39,209 bases of DNA from Akkermansia sp. (lineage in GTDB: Bacteria > Verrucomicrobiota > Verrucomicrobiia > Verrucomicrobiales > Akkermansiaceae), in assembly GCA_017435365.1 (NCBI GenBank), contig JAFSFD010000053.1:1-39209 (forward strand). Reading direction: 5' to 3'. The notes under the pieces are model-generated. The model ran no database searches, was not told where the DNA came from, and saw only the letters and a program-made list of their open reading frames with translations. Position numbers and translations under genes: made by a program. Below, piece after piece: positions 1 to 7,028 of the stretch (positions are counted from its first letter, which is position 1; every line of letters begins with the position of its first letter).

Positions 1-2
1 CA

Positions 3-344
3 TGCAGCGGGCAATCGCTGCTCTGCAAGGGAATCAGGAACCCGGGCTGCCTGGGCTCCGGCATGGTGAACGGCAACGCCAAGCGGCAGAAGGGCATCAT
101 GCTCTCTGCCGTGCAGTGCGTGAATCCCGGCGGCCACATTGTCTACACCACCTGCACCTACGACCCGGAGGAAAACGAAAAGGTCATGGCCTACATCCTC
201 AAGCGAGTGCCCGGCTGGGAAGCGGTGGAAGTGCCTCTGCTGGCGCCATTCCGCTCTCGCCTGGCGGATTTCCCGGCCTACCGCCTGCTGCCGGCACATG
301 GATTCGGGGCAGGGGGATTCTGCTGCCTTTTGCGAAAAATCTGA
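3..344 (+). CDS. RNA (cytosine-C5) methyltransferase, NOL1/NOP2/Sun (RsmB/RsmF) family, 3' part only
   Basis: The gene is cut by the window edge; the open frame runs from base 3 to a TGA at 342-344, giving about 113 C-terminal residues. It starts with CSGQSLLCKG, the catalytic-loop region of this family, continues with NGNAKRQKGIMLSA, and then has PGGHIVYTTCTYDPEENE, the family's conserved motif in which the Cys of TCT is one of the two active-site cysteines. The C-terminus (ADFPAYRLLPAHGFGAGGF) matches the usual end of the catalytic domain. The family methylates C5 of cytosine in 16S rRNA with S-adenosylmethionine. The CSGQSLL form resembles RsmF-like proteins more than classical RsmB, but with the N-terminus missing the rRNA position cannot be assigned. 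The family call is firm, the exact member is not. Confidence 0.88.
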   Translation, partial: CSGQSLLCKGIRNPGCLGSGMVNGNAKRQKGIMLSAVQCVNPGGHIVYTTCTYDPEENEKVMAYILKRVPGWEAVEVPLLAPFRSRLADFPAYRLLPAHGFGAGGFCCLLRKI

Positions 345-397
345 ACAAAAGCTTCAACGAAACACGCCTGATTTATATCAAAACACCAGTAGACGTT

Positions 398-916
398 ATG
401 AAATCGCAATTTTTCCTGATGATGGCAGCCCTGCTGCCCGCCGTATTCGCCGCTCCGCTTCCTGAAAAGGCTGAGCTCCTGGCTTCCAACACGGTGGTCG
501 CCCAGTTCCTCGGCATGCAGGAGCGCCCCTGCTATTTCCGCACGGCGCTCTGCCCGGATCGCTGCGACCATGCCACGAAAGCCGCCCAGTTCCGCGTGCT
601 CAGCAATGAAGCCTACGAGAAACCCGGCAAGTATGGTGACGACAAGGCCGCTGCCGGCAATATGCTGGTGGTGGACGCCCGCAACGATGTGCCCGGCCAG
701 CCGGATGACATGCGCCAGAAGCTTGCCGAGCTCAAGCCCGGGCAGCTTGTCCGCATCACGCAGAAACATTACTACGCCGACCTTGGCGATGCGGTCATGC
801 CGGTGCGCCCCATCACGCAGCTGGAAGTGCTCAACGGCGGCGCCTGTGAGGAAATCCCCTCCGCTCCGCAGGACCCCGCCAACCACGACCACGAAGTCAT
901 GCCCTTACCACTCTAA
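398..916 (+). CDS. Secreted protein of unknown function
   Basis: A 172-residue protein. The frame is open upstream, but the ATG at 398 is chosen because it opens a clear Sec signal peptide (MKSQFFLMMAALLPAVFAAP, cleavage expected after AFA or FAA). The mature part is soluble and has four clustered cysteines (PCYFRTALCPDRCDHA and a later GGACEE), which could form disulfides in the periplasm or bind metal. The segment GQLVRITQKHYYADLGDAVM looks like a small beta-rich domain. I do not recognise the family. The gene begins 53 bp after the methyltransferase and is followed at once by a strong terminator, so it is the last gene of that transcript or a single unit. Confidence 0.8.
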   Translation: MKSQFFLMMAALLPAVFAAPLPEKAELLASNTVVAQFLGMQERPCYFRTALCPDRCDHATKAAQFRVLSNEAYEKPGKYGDDKAAAGNMLVVDARNDVPGQPDDMRQKLAELKPGQLVRITQKHYYADLGDAVMPVRPITQLEVLNGGACEEIPSAPQDPANHDHEVMPLPL

Positions 917-920
917 AATG

Positions 921-949
921 AAAGCCCGCCAAAAGGCGGGCTTTCTTTT
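921..949 (+). terminator. Rho-independent terminator
   Basis: A perfect 10-bp stem (AAAGCCCGCC at 921-930 with GGCGGGCTTT at 935-944) closes a 4-nt AAAA loop and is followed by CTTTT. It lies 4 bp past the stop of the secreted-protein gene. Read on the minus strand it is followed by CATTTT, so it may also stop the convergent gene that ends at 978. Confidence 0.93.
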
Positions 950-977
950 GATGTTTGTTTGGGAGCAAGGTCTGGTG

Positions 978-1520
978 TCAGTTCAACTCGGGTGCAGGAG
1001 TCGCTTCTTCTGCGGGAGCTGTAATGGCTGCATCACGCACCTCTACTGTAGTTTCGTTCGGTTTATCAGCTGTGGGATTGATTGCTTCTGCGGCCATTCC
1101 GATAAGTCCAAGTAGTATCAAGAGCGGCAGGGCGGAAATGATAACCATGGCCAGATTAAATGGCAGCATGAAGAGGCAGTAGAAGCAACCTTTGGAGTTC
1201 GGATCCTTTACCGGCTTGTCTGCTCCGTAATGGCAGGATGGACATTCGTATATGCCGACAGCAAGCCTTCTGCCGCACCCATTGCATGTGTAACTTCCCT
1301 CACCCCACGCGTTGGCTCTGTTGCTTGATGCTTTCTGATGGCTGTACTGCGAGGTAGAGAACATGGCCTTGAGCAGACCGAAGAAGTTCTTAATGGAGCG
1401 CCAGAGGAACTTCATTGTATATACCAGACAAAGAAGTTTGAGCAGCCAGATGCCAAACTGCTTTAATCGGGCCTTCCATATAGCGGATTTTTCATTTTTT
1501 GGATTTGTTTCGTTATTCAT
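978..1520 (-). CDS. Membrane protein with a zinc-ribbon motif, unknown function
   Basis: A 180-residue protein starting at ATG 1520. Predicted order: a short basic N-terminus; a hydrophobic stretch near residues 22-37 (FGIWLLKLLCLVYTMKFLW); a soluble segment with a two-pair Cys motif, CNGCGRR then CPSC about 14 residues on, the pattern of a zinc ribbon; and a second hydrophobic segment around residues 115-140 (FMLPFNLAMVIISALPLLIL). The C-terminal tail is rich in Ala, Pro and Glu. Zinc ribbons on short membrane proteins often act as protein- or nucleic-acid-contact modules, but I recognise no specific family. It lies 134 bp downstream of the 1655-2137 lipoprotein gene on the same strand, and the region is more AT-rich than the flanking housekeeping genes. 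Confidence 0.72.
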   Translation of the reverse strand: MNNETNPKNEKSAIWKARLKQFGIWLLKLLCLVYTMKFLWRSIKNFFGLLKAMFSTSQYSHQKASSNRANAWGEGSYTCNGCGRRLAVGIYECPSCHYGADKPVKDPNSKGCFYCLFMLPFNLAMVIISALPLLILLGLIGMAAEAINPTADKPNETTVEVRDAAITAPAEEATPAPELN

Positions 1521-1654
1521 GTGTTTGTGTGTATTGTTAGGGGAATCTTACTTGTTGTGACTCTTATCTTATAATGAGGAAACTTGCACCATGTTTGCGG
1601 AGTCTGACCGTTTGCAAAAGAAACACGTGAGGAGTTTCTGTCATGTTAATGAAG

Positions 1655-2137
1655 TTATTCTCCATCAGCAGAACCAAATAAATCCTGAATTTCCTTGCTT
1701 AGACTTTTCCAAGTGTCATTATCGCCCAGGTTGATGGCTGCATCTGTCTGGATAACTTCGACTGTTGAGACTTCATTATCAATTGGGTTCATCACGATGC
1801 GTAACACCGTTTTTCCGCCTTTGTGGAGAACACCGTCCCAAGTGAAGGTTACATCAAAGGTGCAGGTTTCAAGATTACAACCATCCCATCCAGTCCAGCC
1901 TAGATCGTGTTTAGTCTTTGCTTCAAAGTGGGTGACTTTGGCTTCTTTTACCGTTACGGTCAGGTGGCGTTCCTGCACACGCAGACGCAAAGGATGATCA
2001 GCCTTGAGTAGTTCGGTATTCAATTCTTCTATTTTTTCTTCCTGCCAGTTGGACACGCGCTGTCCGCAAGCCGTGAGCATAATCGCAGCCAGAGCGATGG
2101 ACAATACTCTCCTTATAAAAGTGAATCCATGTTTCAT
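1655..2137 (-). CDS. Lipoprotein of unknown function
   Basis: The ATG at 2137 is chosen over the upstream in-frame start at 2236 because it gives a typical lipoprotein signal, MKHGFTFIRRVLSIALAAIM, ending in the lipobox LTAC, with Cys at about residue 24; the longer form would put 33 polar residues ahead of it and overlap the previous gene. The 160-residue product has a beta-rich body with a WTGWDGCNLETCTF segment whose two cysteines could pair. It starts 14 bp after the 2152-3240 gene, so the two are very probably cotranscribed. The family is not recognised. Confidence 0.75.
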   Translation of the reverse strand: MKHGFTFIRRVLSIALAAIMLTACGQRVSNWQEEKIEELNTELLKADHPLRLRVQERHLTVTVKEAKVTHFEAKTKHDLGWTGWDGCNLETCTFDVTFTWDGVLHKGGKTVLRIVMNPIDNEVSTVEVIQTDAAINLGDNDTWKSLSKEIQDLFGSADGE

Positions 2138-2151
2138 AAGCGTTATTCGGT

Positions 2152-3240
2152 TTAATTTTTTAAGGCTGTTCTGAGATTTTTCATGGTACTCCTGCTCAAC
2201 CACCCGGATTGTTCCAGTAATTGAAGCCTGGAGCACGCATGCTGAGCAGCTGTGCCAATCGATGAGAATGTGCCACTCTCGTTCGCTACAACTTCAGCGT
2301 TGAAGTCCTTCACATGTTCAAATCGGAAATTTTTGCATTGCTCGCGAAGAGGTATGAGTTCATTGGTCAGGGAAAATAGTTTCCCTTCCAAGCGTCGCGC
2401 ATCGTCTCGCGAGCATACGGAGTCCAGAGTCTCTGCCAGTTGCTGGATTTTTCTGCTATACGCATTTGCCAATTTCATGTAGGCGTTAATTTCTTTCTGC
2501 CTGGCGGAAGTCCCCTTTTTTTCTGAACTATTCTGTTTTGACTTTTTTATTTGACAATCCTTTGCTTTTCCGTTATCCGGCGCTGCTTCTTTCTGCTTGC
2601 TTGTCGTGGAGTTGGATACATCAGTTGCTTTTTTAGACGCCGGTTTATTTTCCTTTTTCAGTGTATCTTCGGAAGTTACTTCCACCGGTACGTCCTTCAC
2701 TTCGTAGCCATGTTCTTCAAGAACGATGTTAGCAGATTCGACAATACCGCCAACCATGCTTTGCATTTCGGCATCGGAATCTACACCGCGAATTTGTGCT
2801 TCTGCGTAATATTTTTCTACAGACTGCTTGATTTGCTCGTGGGCTTTCTTGAAAGCCTCAAGCTCTTTGTTTTGTTTGTTCAGCCACTCTTGATAGACTT
2901 TTGGCCTTTCAACCTTAATCGGTTTCTTGTTCAGGGTGTTAAGCTTTACCAGATTGTTGTACCTGGTCTCCATGAGCTTAACCTCTCCGCTGATTCGGGC
3001 GTAATTCGTGCGGATTTGTTCCCATTTCGGGTAGAGCAGGGGAAGGTAATTCTTTGCATATGTCAGAACCGATTCCGGAACTTGCAGCGTGTTACCACTA
3101 AGCGGCTCTTTTTCTAATTTGATGGTCTCCAGATAATAGGCGCAGGCCTCGTCTGCGTGTTTTTCTTTTGCGTAGCTTTCGAGATATGAATAAAGCCCGC
3201 CTCCAACCATGAGCGCGATGATAAGAAATACAATGACCAT
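2152..3240 (-). CDS. Membrane-anchored coiled-coil protein, unknown function
   Basis: A 362-residue protein. Residues 1-18 (MVIVFLIIALMVGGGLYSYL) form one N-terminal membrane segment with almost no preceding charge, so it is probably an anchor with the bulk outside the cytoplasm (inferred). The rest is highly charged. There are long helices around residues 70-150 (many K, E and Q), a low-complexity Ser/Lys/Glu linker at about 185-245, and a second helical region to the end. Two cysteine-containing stretches lie in the C-terminal third. It starts 6 bp after the 3247-3813 gene ends and is followed after 14 bp by the lipoprotein gene, giving a tight three-gene unit. No family recognised. Confidence 0.72.
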   Translation of the reverse strand: MVIVFLIIALMVGGGLYSYLESYAKEKHADEACAYYLETIKLEKEPLSGNTLQVPESVLTYAKNYLPLLYPKWEQIRTNYARISGEVKLMETRYNNLVKLNTLNKKPIKVERPKVYQEWLNKQNKELEAFKKAHEQIKQSVEKYYAEAQIRGVDSDAEMQSMVGGIVESANIVLEEHGYEVKDVPVEVTSEDTLKKENKPASKKATDVSNSTTSKQKEAAPDNGKAKDCQIKKSKQNSSEKKGTSARQKEINAYMKLANAYSRKIQQLAETLDSVCSRDDARRLEGKLFSLTNELIPLREQCKNFRFEHVKDFNAEVVANESGTFSSIGTAAQHACSRLQLLEQSGWLSRSTMKNLRTALKN

Positions 3241-3246
3241 AAGTGC

Positions 3247-3813
3247 TTAGAGAGAATTGATTTGTTCAACTTCCTGCATTACCTGACGTACCGCCTTGAG
3301 TTCCTCGTTGATGTTCTCTGAGATGTCAGTGTGTCCGGTCGGCCCGGAGAGCTGCTCAATGTAGTTTACAAGAATCTGTTCGAATGCGCAGCTTTCCAGA
3401 TTATGGAGTGAGCCTTCTAATTTGCCGACCAGTTGAGCAAGACTGTTTTGTTTCTTTTTGAAAATCTGTTTCGACTCTTCGTTTGAAACATCCGCTGCTT
3501 TGTTTTCCAAATCTGCAGCTACAGAACGTATTTTTTTTATGTTGTTCTGAATTTCCGTTGAGGCCACGTAGATAGCCGAAATGGAATCCTGGTGATGCTT
3601 TGTGATTAGCATTTCCCCATCATTTTTGAAGATGTCGGCAGCAAGATTCAATTTATCTTCATTGCTCATGTAGGCAACGCCTGCCAATCCGAACAGCAGG
3701 AACCCGACAGCCGTGCCAAGTATACCCAAGGGGTTTCCGGCTATACACATACCGAGTGAAGCAATAATCAGGAGGGCCCCTATAATCTCAAGAATCGTAG
3801 CGAGAGTTTCCAT
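3247..3813 (-). CDS. Membrane protein with C-terminal coiled coil, unknown function
   Basis: A 188-residue protein. The frame extends 8 codons upstream to an ATG at 3837, but that start lies in the loop of a terminator hairpin, so the ATG at 3813 is preferred. Two hydrophobic segments (about residues 6-30 and 33-52, with LGILGTAVGFLLFGLAGVA) make a hairpin-like membrane domain. They are followed by about 130 residues of amphipathic helix rich in E, K, N and Q. No Shine-Dalgarno sequence precedes the start. It is the first gene of a unit with the two genes after it (gaps 6 and 14 bp). No family recognised. Confidence 0.7.
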   Translation of the reverse strand: METLATILEIIGALLIIASLGMCIAGNPLGILGTAVGFLLFGLAGVAYMSNEDKLNLAADIFKNDGEMLITKHHQDSISAIYVASTEIQNNIKKIRSVAADLENKAADVSNEESKQIFKKKQNSLAQLVGKLEGSLHNLESCAFEQILVNYIEQLSGPTGHTDISENINEELKAVRQVMQEVEQINSL

Positions 3814-3856
3814 ATAAAGTAAAATGGAGAGCCACATGTTGTATGTGTGGCTCTCC
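3812..3856 (-). terminator. Terminator hairpin at the end of the 3870-4466 gene, overlapping the next gene's start
   Basis: A perfect 11-bp stem (3826-3836 with 3846-3856, arm GGAGAGCCACA) with a 9-nt loop begins 14 bp past the stop of the lipoprotein gene at 3870. On the minus strand it is followed by ATTTTACTTTAT, a T-rich tail. The start codon of the next gene (3813) sits inside that tail. The next gene must therefore be expressed by read-through or from a promoter overlapping the hairpin. Confidence 0.75.
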
Positions 3857-3869
3857 TGTTGTTGGTAAC

Positions 3870-4466
3870 TTAGAAGGCAGAGAGATTGACGTCAATGGCG
3901 GCTTGAGCCCTGTCGCAATCCTGTTTGATGGATTCCTCGAGCTCTCTGGCTTTTTCGAGCCGTTCTTCAGATTGGTCGATCATCATATCATCGCCCAGCG
4001 AGCCCATGGCACGAAGCGCAGATACTTCGTCCTTGAGAATCTGAAGCGCTACCTTTTTCTCTTCCAGTTCAAGTTGGAAAGTTTTGAATGATTCTTCCAC
4101 CTTGACTTCACGCTCTTTGAACAAGGCTACGCGGGAGGCAAACTTCTGGCTCTCCTGCTCTTTCATAACGGCAAGGTTTTCCTTGCCGGCAGCGCGGAAT
4201 TTCTGCGCTGCCTGAGCAGCTTCATTAGCTCGTCTTTCGTAGCTGATGCACAGCTGCTTCATACGAATCCAGTTTTCCTTGCGCTGCCGGAACTCTTTTT
4301 TGTAGAGTTCCAAGGCGACATCGGCCTTGCCGACCTGTTCAATTAAGGCGTCTACTGCCTTGTTGTGCATGACCTTCACAGCAGCCTGCTCTTTTTCACC
4401 GCAACTGGTAAGAAGAAAAAGAGAGGAAAGTACTGTGGTTAATACATAAACAACTTGTCTTTTCAT
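3870..4466 (-). CDS. Coiled-coil lipoprotein, distantly PspA-like
   Basis: A 198-residue protein from ATG 4466. The signal MKRQVVYVLTTVLSSLFL ends in lipobox LTSC (Cys about residue 22), so it should be lipid-anchored. The mature protein is almost wholly helical with a strong heptad character. The stretch around residues 75-105 (YERRANEAAQAAQKFRAAG then KENLAVMKEQES) resembles the part of PspA/IM30 proteins where a long coiled coil carries short Ala-rich repeats. PspA proteins are cytoplasmic, so a lipoprotein version would act on the other face of the membrane. The similarity is by eye only and could simply reflect coiled-coil composition. It lies downstream of the prepilin-like peptide gene. 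Confidence 0.75.
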   Translation of the reverse strand: MKRQVVYVLTTVLSSLFLLTSCGEKEQAAVKVMHNKAVDALIEQVGKADVALELYKKEFRQRKENWIRMKQLCISYERRANEAAQAAQKFRAAGKENLAVMKEQESQKFASRVALFKEREVKVEESFKTFQLELEEKKVALQILKDEVSALRAMGSLGDDMMIDQSEERLEKARELEESIKQDCDRAQAAIDVNLSAF

Positions 4467-4654
4467 AACATAAAATAATGAGAGAGGTTTACTTCCTGTC
4501 TAAGGATGAACTTCATCCTCTATCACACCGCCAATGACTGTGTGTATAAGACCGTGGCTTATTCTTGAGAACAGATAATCGTACCGCCTCGCCGATGTAC
4601 TCTCTAACACTGCCATCACGTTAACGGGGCGTCCTTCATTCTTCTCTGCTCGTA

Positions 4655-4759
4655 TTATTTCATGAACAGGTAACATCCACCGACTACAAGTCCAATCACC
4701 ACGAGGAAGAACAGTAGCTCGATGAATGTGAAACCATTGATTTTCTTTGTTAATTTCAT
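4655..4759 (-). CDS. 34-residue prepilin-like peptide (class III signal), possible frameshifted gene
   Basis: ATG at 4759, TAA at 4657-4655. The peptide is MKLTKKIN, then GFTFIELLFFLVVIGLVV, then GGCYLFMK. This is the exact layout of a type IV prepilin N-terminus: a short basic leader, Gly before the cleavage site, Phe at +1, Glu at +5, then a hydrophobic helix. A possible Shine-Dalgarno (AGAAAGG) lies about 10 nt upstream. Normal pilins and pseudopilins continue for 80 residues or more; this frame stops straight after the helix. A second frame (ATG 4676, stop at 4500, 58 residues) overlaps its end, so a one-base shift would give a product of about 86 residues. It is either a very small pilin-like protein or a broken gene. 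Confidence 0.6.
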   Translation of the reverse strand: MKLTKKINGFTFIELLFFLVVIGLVVGGCYLFMK

Positions 4760-4879
4760 ATCAGAATGCCTTTCTAGTTGTTTTCTTTTTTTGCTTTGAT
4801 GGAACAGAAGTGTACCGTAACCGATTTTTAGTTTATCTCAAAAAGCGAACATGTCAACAATAAAATCGCGAAAAGATAA

Positions 4880-4908
4880 TTTACAAGGCGCAAGTCTCGT
4901 GGTAGAAT
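4880..4908 (+). promoter_or_regulatory. Promoter for the 4923 gene
   Basis: TTTACA at 4880-4885, 17-nt spacer, TAGAAT at 4903-4908. Transcription should start near 4914-4916, just ahead of the ATG at 4923. The 11-mer GTGGTAGAATG covering the -10 (4899-4909) recurs at 5196-5206 in front of the next gene. Confidence 0.65.
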
Positions 4909-4922
4909 GAGTGCACGAAGAA

Positions 4923-5153
4923 ATGGCGGAGATGGATAAGCGACGCAATGCCAGAATATTACAAAATAACAAGAGTATGACCGAAGAAAATAGGGAGTTG
5001 AAAATAATGTCGGAGGTATCGCAAAAAGAGACGCGTGAGGTCAGGGTGGAGCTCCCGATAGCGAGCATGTCCAGACTAGCGCAGGTAGCTGCCGCAGAGG
5101 GTGTGCCGATGGAGCAACTGGTGGCGCGAGAGGTGGCCAGGCTGGTGGAATAG
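4923..5153 (+). CDS. Small protein with ribbon-helix-helix-like C-terminus
   Basis: A 76-residue protein. A GTG at 4911 would extend it by 4 codons but lies before the expected transcription start; ATGs at 4923, 4932 and 5007 are all possible, and 4923 is taken as the first one inside the transcript. The N-terminal half is charged and probably disordered. The last 37 residues (VRVELPIASMSRLAQVAAAE, then GVPMEQLVAREVARLVE) have the strand-helix-helix pattern of CopG/Arc-type DNA-binding proteins and match the tail of the 5218-5631 protein at about 13 of 37 positions. It may be a small regulator of its own or the neighbouring promoter. The function is inferred. Confidence 0.6.
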   Translation: MAEMDKRRNARILQNNKSMTEENRELKIMSEVSQKETREVRVELPIASMSRLAQVAAAEGVPMEQLVAREVARLVE

Positions 5154-5177
5154 ATTTTCGCGTGGCTTTGACGTAAC

Positions 5178-5205
5178 TTGACATCAGACGTTTTTGTGGT
5201 AGAAT
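5178..5205 (+). promoter_or_regulatory. Promoter for the HTH-kinase operon
   Basis: TTGACA at 5178-5183, 16-nt spacer, TAGAAT at 5200-5205. The ATG at 5218 is 12 nt past the -10, so the leader should be only a few bases. It shares GTGGTAGAATG with the promoter at 4880-4908. Confidence 0.75.
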
Positions 5206-5217
5206 GCCCATGACGCG

Positions 5218-5631
5218 ATGCAGGTGAGTGAGCAAGCAGAGTTCAAGAATTCAGTGAAGCAGTGGCTCAAGAGCCACGGCCTGGATTATCGTTGGATTGC
5301 TGAGCAGTGTGGCGTATCGGAGATTACGGTGCGCAACTGGATGAGCCAGAAGAACATACCGCCGCTGAAGCAGCAGTTGCTGGAGCGGGTGATGGTGCAG
5401 CTTCCGGCGCTACAGCAGGGGCCTCCGGCGGCAGTGGTGCAGGGGGTGAGTGTGAATGCAGCGCTCTCGCTCACGATTCAGCTTGCGCCGGAGTTATACA
5501 ATCGCCTGGCGGAGCGCGCTGTGGCCTCCGGCACTACGATGGAAGGTATGATAGCGCAGGCTATTTCCCGCTTGCTGGAGGACGAGACGCCTGCTCTTAC
5601 GTCGCGAAAGGTGATACTGCCGTCTAAATAA
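5218..5631 (+). CDS. DNA-binding protein: N-terminal HTH plus C-terminal ribbon-helix-helix-like domain
   Basis: A 137-residue protein. Residues 7-60 read as a Cro/CI-type helix-turn-helix (WIAEQCGVSEITVRNWMSQK, with the turn at CGVS). A Pro/Ala/Val linker follows (about 62-82). Residues 83-118 (LTIQLAPELYNRLAERAVAS, then GTTMEGMIAQAISRLLED) are strand-helix-helix and paralogous to the tail of the protein encoded at 4923-5153. The stop TAA is directly followed by the GTG start of the kinase gene at 5632, so the two are translated from one mRNA and the kinase may control this regulator. Two different DNA-binding folds in one small chain is unusual. Confidence 0.78.
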   Translation: MQVSEQAEFKNSVKQWLKSHGLDYRWIAEQCGVSEITVRNWMSQKNIPPLKQQLLERVMVQLPALQQGPPAAVVQGVSVNAALSLTIQLAPELYNRLAERAVASGTTMEGMIAQAISRLLEDETPALTSRKVILPSK

Positions 5632-6792
5632 GTGAAGACTGCATCTGCCAGCAACGGTTCCGGTCTGCCAGCGCGCACACTGCTGGGACATTGTGAAATA
5701 CGGCGGATTCTGGGGCAGGGTGGTGGAGGTATCAGTTACCTTGCCTATGATTCGCATCTGGAGCGAGAGGTGGTCATCAAAGAGCATTTTCCGACCTCGC
5801 TTTGCTTTCGCGTGCCCGGCACGGCTGAGGTTCAGGCAATTCAGACAGAGCCGTACAATCGCTCGTTGGCCGCGTTCTGCCGCGAGGCTCGCATTCTGGC
5901 CGGCCTGAATCACCCGGGCATCGTCAAGGTGTATGATATATTTCAGGCCGCCGGCACAGCCTACATGGTGATGGAGTATGTGGATGGCGCGCGCCTTACG
6001 GAGTGGCTGCCCGAGCATGCCGGTGTGGTGGAGTTGGTCACAGATGTCTTGCAGAATTTGCTTGATTCGTTGGCTTATCTCCACGGCAATGATGTGTTGC
6101 ATCGGGATATAAAACCCTCCAATATTATCATCCGGACAGGGAACCAACCTGTGCTTATCGATTTCGGTGCAGCCATGCTCGGCACCCCGCCTACCACCAT
6201 TACGCTGGTCGGCACTCCCGGTTATGCGGCCCCGGAGCAGTTCCAACAGCATGGTAAAGTGGGCGCTTGGTCAGATTTGTACGCGTTGGCGCATTCGTTT
6301 GCAAAGCATATTCCGGCGCAGAGTTTGCGGCGCTACCCTCGCCGCTTTGTTTCGAGCCTGAGAAAGGCGGCCATACAGGACTGGGAGCAGCGCACCGCGA
6401 GTGCCGCGGAGTGGAAGGCGCTGTTGCAAAAGCAGCGCAGTCGCTGGTGGATTGGACTTGCCGGGCTGGTTGCCGGTGGCTTGCTTGCGAGCGGCTGCTG
6501 GGTGTGGATGGAATCTGATGAGCCTTCAGATACGCACAGCGAGCCCATTCTGCATAGCATGCCGGAAAAGACGGAGGCTTCTGTACTCACACCGGAAGTA
6601 ATGAACCGCCTGCAGTATGGCAGCCCCGGGGAAACACGTGCGCAGCTACAGGATTTGAAGCGCATGCAGCGGGAGCGGTTGGAAAAAATTGCGGAGCAGA
6701 TGAACGCCATTCTGCCCGAGGAAAGTAAGGGAAAAGGCTGGGTCGTTTTACCAGGGCGGGGAGATGTAGCCCAGCAGGCGCAGAAGCCATAA
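5632..6792 (+). CDS. Membrane-anchored serine/threonine protein kinase (PknB-like)
   Basis: A 386-residue protein starting with GTG immediately after the HTH gene. Kinase landmarks: glycine loop LGQGGGGISYLAYD (residues 27-40), ATP-binding Lys50 in VVIKEHFP, catalytic loop HRDIKPSN (157-164), magnesium-binding DFG (177-179), APE (200-202). IKEHFP belongs to the bacterial IKEYxP kinase type. The lobe after APE is short. One transmembrane helix follows at about 272-293 (WWIGLAGLVAGGLLASGCWV), then roughly 90 mostly helical residues presumably in the periplasm that lack any PASTA repeat. The protein should phosphorylate cytoplasmic targets on an external cue; the cotranscribed HTH protein is the obvious candidate partner (inference). 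Confidence 0.9.
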   Translation: MKTASASNGSGLPARTLLGHCEIRRILGQGGGGISYLAYDSHLEREVVIKEHFPTSLCFRVPGTAEVQAIQTEPYNRSLAAFCREARILAGLNHPGIVKVYDIFQAAGTAYMVMEYVDGARLTEWLPEHAGVVELVTDVLQNLLDSLAYLHGNDVLHRDIKPSNIIIRTGNQPVLIDFGAAMLGTPPTTITLVGTPGYAAPEQFQQHGKVGAWSDLYALAHSFAKHIPAQSLRRYPRRFVSSLRKAAIQDWEQRTASAAEWKALLQKQRSRWWIGLAGLVAGGLLASGCWVWMESDEPSDTHSEPILHSMPEKTEASVLTPEVMNRLQYGSPGETRAQLQDLKRMQRERLEKIAEQMNAILPEESKGKGWVVLPGRGDVAQQAQKP

Positions 6793-6948
6793 GTTCAGCG
6801 CAACGAGGGCGAGCAGATGCCAGAAAATGACTGCGGCGCTGCTCACCAGGCGGCGGGGCTTGTTCACGGCGCCGCCGCGCCCCTGCATGACTTTGTCAAT
6901 CTGCTGGGTGAAAATAATATCCTGGTTTGGCGGGAGTTCCTCTCTCAT
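6748..6948 (-). CDS. Possible small single-span membrane protein
   Basis: A 66-residue frame from ATG 6948 ending 45 bp inside the 3' end of the convergent kinase gene. The N-terminal half is polar, followed by KPRRLVSS and one convincing membrane segment (AAVIFWHLLALVALNLWLL) with positive charges on its N-terminal side. The arrangement is that of a real tail-type membrane protein rather than a random frame. No ribosome site is visible and no family is recognised, so a chance frame remains possible. Confidence 0.45.
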   Translation of the reverse strand: MREELPPNQDIIFTQQIDKVMQGRGGAVNKPRRLVSSAAVIFWHLLALVALNLWLLRLLGYISPPW

Positions 6949-7028
6949 TGCGGCAGCACCACTTTAGCATAAGCCGGCCCGCCATGCAATCACTTTCTGG
7001 AACATCCGGCACAAGAGGACAAAAATGC

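Noticed and set aside
2..397. N-terminal extension of the 398-916 secreted protein
   Set aside because: It overlaps the conserved methyltransferase gene in another frame and would bury the signal peptide.
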